From JAJPXC01 sp964517875 (GTDB lineage Bacteria > Bacteroidota > Bacteroidia > Bacteroidales > Muribaculaceae), in assembly GCA_964517875.1 (NCBI GenBank), contig CAZFEU010000023.1, positions 1 to 32,868 on the forward strand: 32,868 nucleotides of DNA, written 5' to 3'. Both the position numbers and the translations under genes were made by a program. Below, one piece after another: positions 8,699 to 16,721 of this stretch. The notes below the pieces were generated by a model. That model was not told the origin of the DNA. It ran no database searches and saw only the letters and a program-made list of their open reading frames with translations. Each line of letters opens with the position of its first letter. The first letter of the stretch is position 1.

Positions 8699-9574
8699 TT
8701 AATCAATAAAACGTCGTGTCAGCCCACCGTAAGCGTCAATCCTGCGGTCACGTAAAAACGGCCACCAACGGCGCACCTGTTCCGACCGCTTCAAGTCAAC
8801 GTCAATCACCTGTGTGGCTTCACAATCGGCGGGAGCACGGAATAAAAACTCACCTTGCGGACCAGCCACGAATGAGTTGCCCCAGAAGGTGATACCCCCT
8901 GTAGCTCCCGACTCGTCAGGCTCATAACCTACACGGTTTACTGCTACTACCGGCAGTCCATTGGCCACCGCATGTCCGCGTTGCACCGTAATCCACGCCT
9001 CAAGCTGTCGTGCCTGTTCATCGGGATTATCAGTACTCTCGGCACCTATGGCAGTGGGATAAATCAACATCTCCGCACCGCGAAGCGCCATCAATCGAGC
9101 TGCCTCCGGGTACCACTGATCCCAGCAAACCAGAACACCGAGCTTACCGACGCTTGTACTTATCGGTTCAAACCCCAGGTCGCCCGGTGTGAAATAAAAC
9201 TTTTCGTAGTAAGCCGGATCGTCGGGAATGTGCATCTTACGGTATTTCCCAGCCAACGAGCCATCACGTTCATACACCAATGCGGTGTTATGATACAATC
9301 CCGGAGCTCGTCGTTCGAATAGCGAGGTCACGAGCACCACTCCAGTCTCACGGGCCAGCTGAGCATAGAATTCGGTGACTGGCGAAGGGATTTCCACCGC
9401 CAGGTCACAATTATCCACTGATTCTGTCTGGCAGAAATAAGGTGTGTCGTGCAGCTCCTGATTGATCACGAGCTGCGCTCCCTTAGCAGCAAGCTCGCGT
9501 GTTTTTTGAGCAATGCGCCGGCGGTTATGGTCGGCATCGGGTGTATTTTGTTGCTGTATGATTCCTATTAGCAT
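8699..9574 (-). CDS. aguB: N-carbamoylputrescine amidase
   Basis: 291 residues from the ATG at 9574. A longer frame starts at 9613, but it would run into aguA, and MLIGIIQQQNTPD is the normal family start. It hydrolyses N-carbamoylputrescine to putrescine, CO2 and ammonia. The nitrilase-fold triad is visible: E40 in NQELHD, K113 in KYRKMHIP and C150 in VLVCWDQWYPEAAR. The CWDQWYPEAAR signature and the HIPDDPAYYEKFYF segment are characteristic of this amidase rather than other nitrilases. The gene lies 11 bp after the agmatine deiminase gene, so the two steps from agmatine to putrescine are encoded together. Confidence 0.93.
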   Translation of the reverse strand: MLIGIIQQQNTPDADHNRRRIAQKTRELAAKGAQLVINQELHDTPYFCQTESVDNCDLAVEIPSPVTEFYAQLARETGVVLVTSLFERRAPGLYHNTALVYERDGSLAGKYRKMHIPDDPAYYEKFYFTPGDLGFEPISTSVGKLGVLVCWDQWYPEAARLMALRGAEMLIYPTAIGAESTDNPDEQARQLEAWITVQRGHAVANGLPVVAVNRVGYEPDESGATGGITFWGNSFVAGPQGEFLFRAPADCEATQVIDVDLKRSEQVRRWWPFLRDRRIDAYGGLTRRFID

Positions 9575-9585
9575 TGTTGTAAATT

Positions 9586-10611
9586 TTAATATGGGAGCTG
9601 CATGGTGGCGCAATGCAGCGATCCATGCTGTCGGATTAGCGCCCGGCAGTCTATACCTACAATCATGTGATTCGGGAATGCACGGCCAATAATTTCCAAT
9701 GCCTTGGCATCGTTGTGCGGCTGCGCATAGGTGGGAACGAATACAGCCTGAGAAGTGGCAAGGAAATTTGCATAAGTGGCCGGTAATCGCTCCCCGCTAT
9801 CCTCGTCGCAAATGCAATCGGGCCAAGGGAGTGCCTCAAGCCTGTATGGGTTCGCATATACATCGGTGAGTTGCCGTAGATCGCATCTCATTTGACGCAA
9901 AGATTCGTAGTGTGGGTCATCCTTCTTATCACAGGCCACATATAAAATAGTGCCATCAGGCGCAAAGCGGCACAAAGTGTCGATGTGTGAATCGGTATCA
10001 TCTCCTGCAAGATTGCCATGGTCGACCCACAACACCTTTTGCACTCCAAGGGTGCGCATCAGATACAGCTCAATTTCCTGGCGCGTGGACTGGCCATTGC
10101 GGTTGGGCGACATGAGGCAGCGGGTGGTGGTGAGCAGTGCTCCCTGACCGTCGCTCTCAATACTCCCACCTTCGAGCACGAAATTCAGACGATTTGCATA
10201 GTCGACCGACGCACCAAATAGACGCTGGTTTACAAGATTATCACGATCGGCGGCGAATTTCAGTCCCCAACCGTTGAATTTGAAATCGTTGAGTGTGAAT
10301 TTACCGTTATCAATCGTGGTAATGGGCCCATAGTCGCGCGTCCAGGTGTCGTTTGTGTCGAGTGGTATCACCTCAACAGCATCAATAGCGTCGCCAAGAT
10401 GATGATTGAGTTTTCTTAATGTTTCGGCTGCAATGGCGGGGTGCACAAGCAGTCGCACTTTCACATATTTGGCCAACTGCTCAATGATGTCCAGGTAGCA
10501 ACCTTCCACCTGATCAAGCATATACTCCCAGTCGGAAAATCGATGTGGCCAGGTAAGCAGCACAGCCGAGTCTATCTCCCACTCAGCGGGGAGTCGGCGG
10601 GAGTCATTCAT
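9586..10611 (-). CDS. aguA: Agmatine deiminase
   Basis: 341 residues from the ATG at 10611, overlapping the preceding small gene by 8 bp (ATGAATGA). The ATG at 10617 is an alternative. It converts agmatine to N-carbamoylputrescine and ammonia. Family landmarks of the guanidino-group-modifying fold are present: LPAEWE near the start, WTRDYGP, an EGGSIESDG loop, DDTDSHID with the catalytic His, and the catalytic Cys334 in the C-terminal SLHCATMQLP. Together with aguB it forms the two-step, plant- and Pseudomonas-type route to putrescine. The arginine decarboxylase that would supply agmatine is not in the window; agmatine could also come from outside the cell. Confidence 0.94.
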   Translation of the reverse strand: MNDSRRLPAEWEIDSAVLLTWPHRFSDWEYMLDQVEGCYLDIIEQLAKYVKVRLLVHPAIAAETLRKLNHHLGDAIDAVEVIPLDTNDTWTRDYGPITTIDNGKFTLNDFKFNGWGLKFAADRDNLVNQRLFGASVDYANRLNFVLEGGSIESDGQGALLTTTRCLMSPNRNGQSTRQEIELYLMRTLGVQKVLWVDHGNLAGDDTDSHIDTLCRFAPDGTILYVACDKKDDPHYESLRQMRCDLRQLTDVYANPYRLEALPWPDCICDEDSGERLPATYANFLATSQAVFVPTYAQPHNDAKALEIIGRAFPNHMIVGIDCRALIRQHGSLHCATMQLPY

Positions 10612-10840
10612 CGTCATAGTCGTGAAGTGAGTCCCACACTGAGTCGTGCCGTTCTTTATATTCATCGGCATAGTCGAGAAAACCTCGTTTCTCTGAGCTT
10701 CCAACTGCGTGACACCACTCGCGGTATTCGGCCAAAAGCTCGGGGTCGTCGACCAGGGCCCTCTTGAACTCCGCTTCAGCTATATCAATGCTGTGATTCT
10801 CGGCAAGCAGTTGGTCGAAATATTGAGTTATATCGTACAT
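10604..10840 (-). CDS. Small acidic conserved-looking protein of unknown function
   Basis: 78 residues, ending WDSLHDYDDE. It is strongly acidic, rich in Asp, Glu and aromatic residues, with one Cys (in EWCHAVGSS) and no signal peptide or membrane segment, so it is probably a soluble, mostly helical cytoplasmic protein. I do not recognise a named domain, although the wording IDIAEAEFKR...YREWCHAVGSSEKRGF feels like a family recurring in Bacteroidales (from memory). It is probably a real gene: it has a good promoter upstream (10868-10898), its stop overlaps the aguA start by 8 bp, and it heads the minus-strand operon. It could be a regulator or partner of agmatine deiminase, but nothing in the sequence proves that. 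Confidence 0.75.
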   Translation of the reverse strand: MYDITQYFDQLLAENHSIDIAEAEFKRALVDDPELLAEYREWCHAVGSSEKRGFLDYADEYKERHDSVWDSLHDYDDE

Positions 10841-10867
10841 TTTTCAATCATAAGGGGTTCATGGGGT

Positions 10868-10898
10868 CAAATTTACATCATTTTACCCAATTAGTCAA
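10868..10898 (-). promoter_or_regulatory. Bacteroidota-type promoter for the small protein-aguA-aguB run
   Basis: On the minus strand, TTG (10898-10896) and TAAATTTG (10875-10868, matching TAnnTTTG) are separated by 20 bases. This fits the -33/-7 pattern of Bacteroidota primary sigma factor promoters. Transcription would start near 10860, about 20 bases before the ATG at 10840. It is likely to drive all five minus-strand genes down to radC. Confidence 0.55.
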
Positions 10899-10908
10899 TA
10901 TTTTTGAC

Positions 10909-10916
10909 TAATTTTG
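10909..10916 (+). promoter_or_regulatory. Candidate -7 element for the Wzi-like operon
   Basis: TAATTTTG matches TAnnTTTG on the plus strand, about 48 bases before the ATG at 10964. No good -33 TTG lies at the right distance. Its upstream region would overlap the -33 end of the divergent aguA-run promoter, so the two promoters share the 123 bp gap (10841-10963). Confidence 0.4.
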
Positions 10917-10963
10917 CATTCAAGCCAAAAAATGTATATCACATAATAAGCAACGTCACGTTA

Positions 10964-12469
10964 ATGCGTACATTTCTTTTATCAGCTTCAATAATGTTAA
11001 GCTGCGTTACCGCCCAGGCCGATGTAGACCTAAACTATCGAGTGGGGGTCACCGCAAATGCCGGGAGTGGCAACTTCGCCCCCACCCTCATCACCAACAA
11101 CAATCACGGAGTCACTACCTCGCCCAACGGAGTTACCGCAAGGGGCGCTATATGGAAGGCATTGGAGCTCGACAGGCGTTTCAGCTGGGGAGCTGGCGTA
11201 GATCTCATAGGCGACTATGCTTCGAGCATCACATACTCCAAGTTTAACCCCGACACACGTGAGTGGTACAACAATCCGATGCACCCATCGAGGGGGTGGA
11301 TTCAGCAGCTCTACGGTGAGGTGAAGTATCGCGGCGTATTCCTCACCGCAGGATTAAAAGAATACGAGTCTGGTATGATCAACGACAAGCTGTCGAGTGG
11401 CGATCTTACCTTCAGCGGCAACACACGTCCGTTGCCAGGATTCAGGGCAGGTTTTATCGATTTCCAAAACATACCATTCACCAACGGGTGGTTGCAAATC
11501 CAGGGTGAGATAGGTTACAACAAGTCGACTGACAACGACTGGACGAAGCAACACTTCAACTCATATTACGGATGCATCAACCAGGGATGGTGGTATAACT
11601 ATAAACGCGTTTATTTCCGCACCAAACCTACCGAGCGCTTTTCCGTAACCTTTGGTCTACAGGGCGCCGCACAATTTTCGGGCGACGTTACCAACTATGT
11701 CAACGGCCAAGTCACGAACTACAGAAAGCACAACTTAAAATTCTCCGACTTCTTCGAAATGCTCATACCGCAAACTGGCGAAGAGTATTACAAGGGCAAT
11801 CATCTTGGATCATGGGATTTGAAAGCCCGCTACCGCCTTAAAAATGGAGACAAGCTTTACGGCTATTTCCAATGGTTATGGGAGGACGGCTCTGGCATAG
11901 GTAAGCTCAACGGCCTTGACGGCCTGTGGGGTTTGGAATATAAGAGAGCCACAAGGGGCATTGTGAGCGGAGCAGTATTAGAGTATTTCGACTTCCGCAA
12001 CCAGTCGGGCCCCATCCACTGGGATCCGGCAGATTCACCCGGCACTACCCTAACTGGCGAAGCCACAGGATATGACAACTATTACAGCAACAATATGCAG
12101 AACGGCTATTCGATTTATGGACTTGCCATAGGGTCGCCTGTATTGCCTTCGCCATTATACAATTTGCAGGGCCAGAACCAGTTCCTGTGCAATCGTCTGC
12201 GCGGATGTCATCTTGGCGTAACAGGTGATATATCCCCTGCGCTGGATTATCGCCTGCTATTCACCTACCGCAAGGGATTTGGCACCGGGCTTCGACCGTT
12301 CATCCATCCCCGCGAGTCTACATCTATGATGGTGGAGTGCAACTACCGCACACCGTGGATCGAGGGCCTGGCAGTAAAAGGACAGGCGGCTTTTGACGCA
12401 GGCAAGCTGCAAGGGAATAATTTCGGTGCGTTGCTCACAGTGAGCTACTCCGGCAAGTTGAGCTTCTAA
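10964..12469 (+). CDS. Wzi-like capsule-assembly outer-membrane beta-barrel protein
   Basis: 501 residues from the ATG at 10964. The frame is open further upstream (to 10904), but only this start gives a signal peptide: MRTFLLSASIMLSCVTAQA, with cleavage after A19. The rest is rich in aromatic and Gly/Asn residues in alternating strands, as in an outer-membrane beta-barrel. The order resembles the Bacteroidota Caps_assemb_Wzi family, including IQQLYGEVKYRGVFLTAGLKE and GYFQWLWEDGSG. Wzi is a surface lectin that helps anchor capsule in enteric bacteria; in Bacteroidota the family is larger and mostly uncharacterised. No capsule biosynthesis genes adjoin it. A lipoprotein gene follows after 36 bp. 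Family call moderate; function here is open. Confidence 0.72.
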   Translation: MRTFLLSASIMLSCVTAQADVDLNYRVGVTANAGSGNFAPTLITNNNHGVTTSPNGVTARGAIWKALELDRRFSWGAGVDLIGDYASSITYSKFNPDTREWYNNPMHPSRGWIQQLYGEVKYRGVFLTAGLKEYESGMINDKLSSGDLTFSGNTRPLPGFRAGFIDFQNIPFTNGWLQIQGEIGYNKSTDNDWTKQHFNSYYGCINQGWWYNYKRVYFRTKPTERFSVTFGLQGAAQFSGDVTNYVNGQVTNYRKHNLKFSDFFEMLIPQTGEEYYKGNHLGSWDLKARYRLKNGDKLYGYFQWLWEDGSGIGKLNGLDGLWGLEYKRATRGIVSGAVLEYFDFRNQSGPIHWDPADSPGTTLTGEATGYDNYYSNNMQNGYSIYGLAIGSPVLPSPLYNLQGQNQFLCNRLRGCHLGVTGDISPALDYRLLFTYRKGFGTGLRPFIHPRESTSMMVECNYRTPWIEGLAVKGQAAFDAGKLQGNNFGALLTVSYSGKLSF

Positions 12470-12505
12470 CGCCACTACTCAATCTATAATTTTCACACAT
12501 CACAG

Positions 12506-12988
12506 ATGACAGCAATAACGAAGAAAATCATATCAGCACTTCTCGCCATAACTATTTGTGGCGCAATATTTTCCCTTACCGGATGCAACAGCAATAACGG
12601 CGACATCGGGCCTTGGTATGGACATTGGAAGCTCACTGAAATACGTGTCAACGGCGAGGTTGACCCTCAATATGAAGGCAACATCTTTTGGGCATTCCAA
12701 AATTCAGTGGTACAGATGACTCAGATACACACCGTCACCGACTACGAAAGCCGCTGGGGCTCATGGAGCCAGAATGGCGACGAGCTCACACTCGACTTCG
12801 GCCATCATGACAATTTATCGCTGAGCGACCCATCCACTGCTTGGCGCTACTCCCCGCCTGCGGCAACACATCTTGAGGCCGGGGTTAACAAATTGCACAT
12901 CGACAAGCTTTCCGACTCCAAAATCCAACTCACCTACAACGCTCCCGACGGCAACGTCTATACCTACTATCTCAAAGCCTGGGAGTAG
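12506..12988 (+). CDS. Lipocalin-like lipoprotein, unknown function
   Basis: 160 residues. The signal ends in a lipobox, FSLTGC, with lipidated Cys27 followed by a short polar linker NSNNGD. The mature domain starts WYGHWKLTEIRVNGEV and contains FWAFQNSVVQM, SRWGSWSQNGDELTLDF and a final strand VYTYYLKAWE. This is the pattern of the small lipocalin-like domain lipoproteins common in Bacteroidota, a beta-barrel of about 130 residues. It is probably anchored in the outer membrane. No ligand can be predicted. It lies between the Wzi-like gene (36 bp upstream) and the HAD phosphatase gene (3 bp downstream), so it is very likely in one operon. Confidence 0.75.
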   Translation: MTAITKKIISALLAITICGAIFSLTGCNSNNGDIGPWYGHWKLTEIRVNGEVDPQYEGNIFWAFQNSVVQMTQIHTVTDYESRWGSWSQNGDELTLDFGHHDNLSLSDPSTAWRYSPPAATHLEAGVNKLHIDKLSDSKIQLTYNAPDGNVYTYYLKAWE

Positions 12989-12991
12989 CAC

Positions 12992-13597
12992 ATGGTCACA
13001 ATCTCAGCTTTTGACTTCGATGGCACGATAACCAGCCGCGACACCCTCCCCCTATTCCTTAAGCACGTGTTAGGACGTTGGCGTTACCGCTGGCTGATAT
13101 TTACAAAGCTCCCGGCAATAGCGATGGCTTACATTGGAATGGTCAACAGGGGGAAAGTGAAAGAACGATTGATCGGCAATGCGTTGCGGCACATGCCTCA
13201 ATCGCAGCTTGAGCACTATGCCTACACCTTCCGCATAAGCCACCAATGGGTTTTGCGCCCCCAGGCCCTGGCTGAAATAGACACCGCACTCAACAAGGGG
13301 CACCGAGTGGTAGTGATCACTGCCAGCCCCGAGGAATGGGTATCACCGTTCTTCGCCGACCATCGCATCACTGTGATAGGCACAAAGTTAGCCACCAAAA
13401 ACGGTCAACTTACCGGCAGGTTTTCCACCCCCAACTGCTCCGGAGCTGAAAAGATACGACGACTCGAAGCCTGCATACCACGCCACAGCTGGGCCCGACT
13501 GATAGCCTACGGTGACTCCCGTGGCGACCGCAACCTCCTTAAAGCCGCCGATGAAGCTCACTTTCGTCCTTTCAGGTCAAGCCAGCGCAAGGGTTGA
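12992..13597 (+). CDS. HAD-IB family phosphatase
   Basis: 201 residues. HAD motif I is FDFDGTIT (nucleophile D8, acid/base D10), motif II the threonine/serine in VVVITASPEEW, the Lys motif in GAEKIRRLE, and motif IV GDSRGDRNLLKAAD. The layout is that of the SerB/PSP-like HAD-IB subfamily, with a helical cap at about 15-90. Some relatives dephosphorylate phosphoserine or lysophosphatidic/phosphatidylglycerol-type lipids, but the substrate cannot be assigned. The gene starts 3 bp after the lipoprotein stop. Its last 21 bp overlap the end of the oppositely oriented CYTH gene. Confidence 0.83.
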   Translation: MVTISAFDFDGTITSRDTLPLFLKHVLGRWRYRWLIFTKLPAIAMAYIGMVNRGKVKERLIGNALRHMPQSQLEHYAYTFRISHQWVLRPQALAEIDTALNKGHRVVVITASPEEWVSPFFADHRITVIGTKLATKNGQLTGRFSTPNCSGAEKIRRLEACIPRHSWARLIAYGDSRGDRNLLKAADEAHFRPFRSSQRKG

Positions 13598-14026
13598 GTT
13601 GTAGTAGCGGGGGTCGCCTGTGACTTCGGGGCCTACAAATGGAGGGAGCGCAACCTTGGCATCGGCTGCTGGAAGCTCCACTTCGGCGAGTATCAGCCCG
13701 GCAAGCTCACCATGAAAAACATCCACCTCCCAGTTGCGTCCTTCAAACGGCACTATATATCGAGTCTTATCAAGCAGACGCGTACGCGTCAGGGCCAACA
13801 TCTGTCGAGCGTCAGAAACAGGTATCTCATATTCCCACTCGCTGCGCATAGCACCCTGATTGGGACCCTTCACAGTAAGGTATCCGCGGTCGTCGCGCAC
13901 ACGCACTCTCACCGTAGCCTCCTTATTGGGTGACAGATACCCCTGAGTGATGTGTGATGATGACACAGCCATAGCCTTGAACGACATGTCGTCCACGAGA
14001 AATTTTCGCTCGATTTCGGTAGCCAT
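13577..14026 (-). CDS. CYTH-domain protein (triphosphate tunnel metalloenzyme)
   Basis: 149 residues from the ATG at 14026. The frame continues upstream to 14074, but MATEIERKFLVDD is the standard family start, and the -7 box lies at 14072-14079. The defining ExExK motif is E4, E6, K8. Basic and acidic strands such as ATVRVRVRDDRGYLTVKG and SEWEYEI line the tunnel that binds triphosphates. Small bacterial members usually hydrolyse inorganic tripolyphosphate; a class IV adenylate cyclase activity is possible but less likely. It is a single-gene minus-strand unit. Its 3' end overlaps the HAD-IB gene by 21 bp and its promoter lies back to back with that of the DUF5686 gene. Confidence 0.87.
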   Translation of the reverse strand: MATEIERKFLVDDMSFKAMAVSSSHITQGYLSPNKEATVRVRVRDDRGYLTVKGPNQGAMRSEWEYEIPVSDARQMLALTRTRLLDKTRYIVPFEGRNWEVDVFHGELAGLILAEVELPAADAKVALPPFVGPEVTGDPRYYNSTLALA

Positions 14027-14041
14027 AATCGTGATATTTAG

Positions 14042-14049
14042 TAACTTTG
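14042..14049 (+). promoter_or_regulatory. Candidate -7 element for the DUF5686 gene
   Basis: TAACTTTG matches TAnnTTTG on the plus strand and is followed by GC. The leader to the ATG at 14137 would be about 80 bases. There is no clear TTG at -33 (TAG at that spacing). It lies between the CYTH start and that gene's own promoter, so the two transcripts would overlap at their 5' ends. Confidence 0.35.
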
Positions 14050-14071
14050 CACCGTTGATATAATTCTGACG

Positions 14072-14101
14072 CAAAATTAGTCATTATTTCACTGCGACCA
14101 A
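14072..14101 (-). promoter_or_regulatory. Promoter for the CYTH gene
   Basis: On the minus strand, TTG (14101-14099), a 19-base spacer and TAATTTTG (14079-14072) match the Bacteroidota TTG/TAnnTTTG pattern closely. The leader to the ATG at 14026 is about 40 bases. This promoter excludes the longer upstream start at 14074. Confidence 0.55.
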
Positions 14102-14136
14102 CTTTTCGCAGACGTTATACACACATCAGTATGTAA

Positions 14137-16671
14137 ATGCGGTATCTCCTCGTTATCTTTACAACTCTTTGCTCACTTATTGCCAACGCACAAAGCGTCG
14201 ACAAAGTGAATGTAATAGTCACCGACTCGCTCACGGGTGAATATTTGCCCTACGCATCGGTGCTTATGCCTGGCTCAGGTGGGGGTACGCTTTCCAACAA
14301 ACGAGGTGTGGCAACCATCATACTGCGCACCCCCAACCGCCGAATCACCGCCCAGGTACTCGGCTATGCACCAAAAACCGTGACAGTGCCAGTCGGGCAA
14401 AAGACCCTCACAATACCTCTTGCTCCTACCAGTGTACCACTCAAGGAGGTGACAGTGCGTCATACCCGCGAGAAGTATCACAAAAAAAACAACCCTGCAG
14501 TAGCTTTCGCCCAGTCGATTAAAGACCGGCAGCACCTCACCGACCCGCGACGCCACCCATATTACAACTTTTCCAAATATGAGCGCATCACGATGGGTAT
14601 CAACAACTTTGCCATCAACGATGAGCAAGGGTGGCTTGGCAATAGATTCGGATTTCTTAAAAACCATATCGAAACCAACGAAATAACGCACCAACCGGTG
14701 CTCACACTGTCGGTGCGTGAAAAAACGTCGGATATGCTCTATCGCCGCAACCCTGAGAGCGAGCGCGAATACGTCACCGGGGCACGCCGCGCCGGTATTG
14801 ACGATGTGATGTCCAGTCAAGAAAACCTTTCAGAAATGCTCAGCGACATATTTCGCGAGGTCGACCTATATCAAAATGACATCAACCTGCTTCAGAACCG
14901 CTTCGTCAGTCCGTTAGGGCGTCTCGGTGCCGATTTCTACAAGTTTTACCTCACCGATACGTTGCAAGTGGGCGATGAGCAGTGTATAGTGCTGAGTTTC
15001 GTGCCTCACAACCCCTCCTCATTTGGTTTCACCGGACGCGTGTTCGTACCGCTCAACGACACAACGATGTTCATTAAAAAGGTAGAGATGAGGGCTCCTA
15101 ACGATATTAACCTCAACTTCATCCAAAATCTGTACATCAATCAGGAGTATGAGCGGGCACCCGATGGAAGCCGACTGCGCACCCGCGATGACATGGTGGT
15201 GACTCTCCAGCTTATGCCCGGCACTCCCAGCGTGTTTGTAAGGCGCAATACCGCTTTCAGCGACCACAACTTCAATCCATCGCCACATGCTCACATACTC
15301 GACGGGATGCCCCGCACAGTAACCGATGAGAACGCATCGGCTCGCGACGACTCCTTCTGGCAGCAACAACGCCTTATACCCATCACCCACAATGAGGCAC
15401 AGGTTGACAACCTGATGCGCCAAATGCGCATGGTGCCACTATATTACTGGACCGAGCGCACCCTTAAGCTTCTTGCGTCAGGCTATGTGCACACCCCCGG
15501 CGGCTCACCCGTGGATATCGGCCCGATTGGTGGATTTATAAACCATAACGATCTTGAAGGGTGGCGTCTGCAAGTGGGCGGTCTCACCACTTCGGCCCTC
15601 TCCAAGCGATGGTTTGCCCGCGGATATGGTGCCTATGGATTTAAAGACCATCGCTGGAAATACTCCGGGGAAGTGGAGTATTCATTCATCGACAAAAAGC
15701 TACATAGCCGCGAGTTCCCGGTGCATAGCCTGCGCCTGTCGCACTCATACGATATCGATGAGATAGGACAACACCCCACCTATTTTACCACAATCGACAT
15801 GCTCCTATCATCATTCTCACGAATGGACAACAACCAGATGACGTACCGGCGCATTACCGACCTCACATATCAGCTTGAGCTGCATAACAATTTCTCGCTA
15901 CAAGCGTCATTGAACCATACACGCCAGGAAGCCACACAGCTGATGCCGTTTATCACTGGCACCGGACGGCAGTTCAATCACTTTGACCAAACGTCACTGC
16001 AACTCACCTTGCGCTACGCCCCGGGTGAGAAATTTTTCCAAACCCGCACAGAGCGCATCCCCATCAACCTTGATGCTCCGGTGTTCACACTCAGCCACAC
16101 GGTGAGTCCTCGAGGAGTATTAGGTAGCATGTGGACAATAAACAAAACAGAAGCCTCTTATAATCAACGCTTTTGGCTTTCAGCATTCGGCTATATCGAC
16201 CTTGCGCTCAGAGGGGGGCATGTATGGAGCCGTGTGCCATATACAACACTTCTAACCCCCAACGCCAATATATCCTACATCATTCAGCCCGAGAGCTTCT
16301 CGCTCCTCAACCCACTCGAGTTTCTCACCGACACCTATGCCACATGGGATGCCACCTACTGGCTCAACGGCGCCATACTCAACAACATACCCTATGTAAA
16401 GAAATTGAAACTCAGGGAAGTTGTATCATTTCGTGGCTATGCCGGACATCTCAGCGCCAAAAACAACCCGGATAAGGATGCCGCACTATTCCGTTTTCCC
16501 GAAATCAGTCACACCCAGCTTCTGGGGCACACCCCATATATGGAAGTGTCTGTAGGTCTCGACAATCTGCTGCGTTTATTCCGCATCGACTACGTATGGC
16601 GTCTCAACTACCCCAACAACCCGGGAATATCGCGCTCGGGCATCCGCGCCTCCTTTCATCTCACCTTCTAA
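14137..16671 (+). CDS. DUF5686 outer-membrane protein with CarboxypepD-reg-like domain
   Basis: 844 residues. Signal peptide MRYLLVIFTTLCSLIANA, cleaved before Q19. Residues about 23-105 form a carboxypeptidase-regulatory-like beta-sandwich (VNVIVTDSLTGEYLPYASV, then LSNKRGVATI), as seen at the N-terminus of SusC-like receptors. What follows is not a TonB plug but the long DUF5686 region: HPYYNFSKYERITMGINNF, a middle domain, and a C-terminal half full of alternating aromatic strands ending IRASFHLTF, typical of an outer-membrane barrel. DUF5686 proteins are widespread in Bacteroidota and their role is unknown. An upstream ATG at 14131 is followed at once by TAA, so 14137 is the start. Single-gene unit. 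Confidence 0.85.
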   Translation: MRYLLVIFTTLCSLIANAQSVDKVNVIVTDSLTGEYLPYASVLMPGSGGGTLSNKRGVATIILRTPNRRITAQVLGYAPKTVTVPVGQKTLTIPLAPTSVPLKEVTVRHTREKYHKKNNPAVAFAQSIKDRQHLTDPRRHPYYNFSKYERITMGINNFAINDEQGWLGNRFGFLKNHIETNEITHQPVLTLSVREKTSDMLYRRNPESEREYVTGARRAGIDDVMSSQENLSEMLSDIFREVDLYQNDINLLQNRFVSPLGRLGADFYKFYLTDTLQVGDEQCIVLSFVPHNPSSFGFTGRVFVPLNDTTMFIKKVEMRAPNDINLNFIQNLYINQEYERAPDGSRLRTRDDMVVTLQLMPGTPSVFVRRNTAFSDHNFNPSPHAHILDGMPRTVTDENASARDDSFWQQQRLIPITHNEAQVDNLMRQMRMVPLYYWTERTLKLLASGYVHTPGGSPVDIGPIGGFINHNDLEGWRLQVGGLTTSALSKRWFARGYGAYGFKDHRWKYSGEVEYSFIDKKLHSREFPVHSLRLSHSYDIDEIGQHPTYFTTIDMLLSSFSRMDNNQMTYRRITDLTYQLELHNNFSLQASLNHTRQEATQLMPFITGTGRQFNHFDQTSLQLTLRYAPGEKFFQTRTERIPINLDAPVFTLSHTVSPRGVLGSMWTINKTEASYNQRFWLSAFGYIDLALRGGHVWSRVPYTTLLTPNANISYIIQPESFSLLNPLEFLTDTYATWDATYWLNGAILNNIPYVKKLKLREVVSFRGYAGHLSAKNNPDKDAALFRFPEISHTQLLGHTPYMEVSVGLDNLLRLFRIDYVWRLNYPNNPGISRSGIRASFHLTF

Positions 16672-16721
16672 ACGTTGATATTAATCGTTGCTCAGGCACG
16701 AAAAATTTGTTAAAAAATTTA

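Noticed and set aside
9575..9613. Longer N-terminus for aguB
   Set aside because: It would overlap the aguA end and add residues that do not resemble the family; the ATG at 9574 begins the standard sequence.
14275..14820. 181-codon open frame on the minus strand inside the DUF5686 gene
   Set aside because: Antisense shadow of the N-terminal region, with no recognisable protein features.
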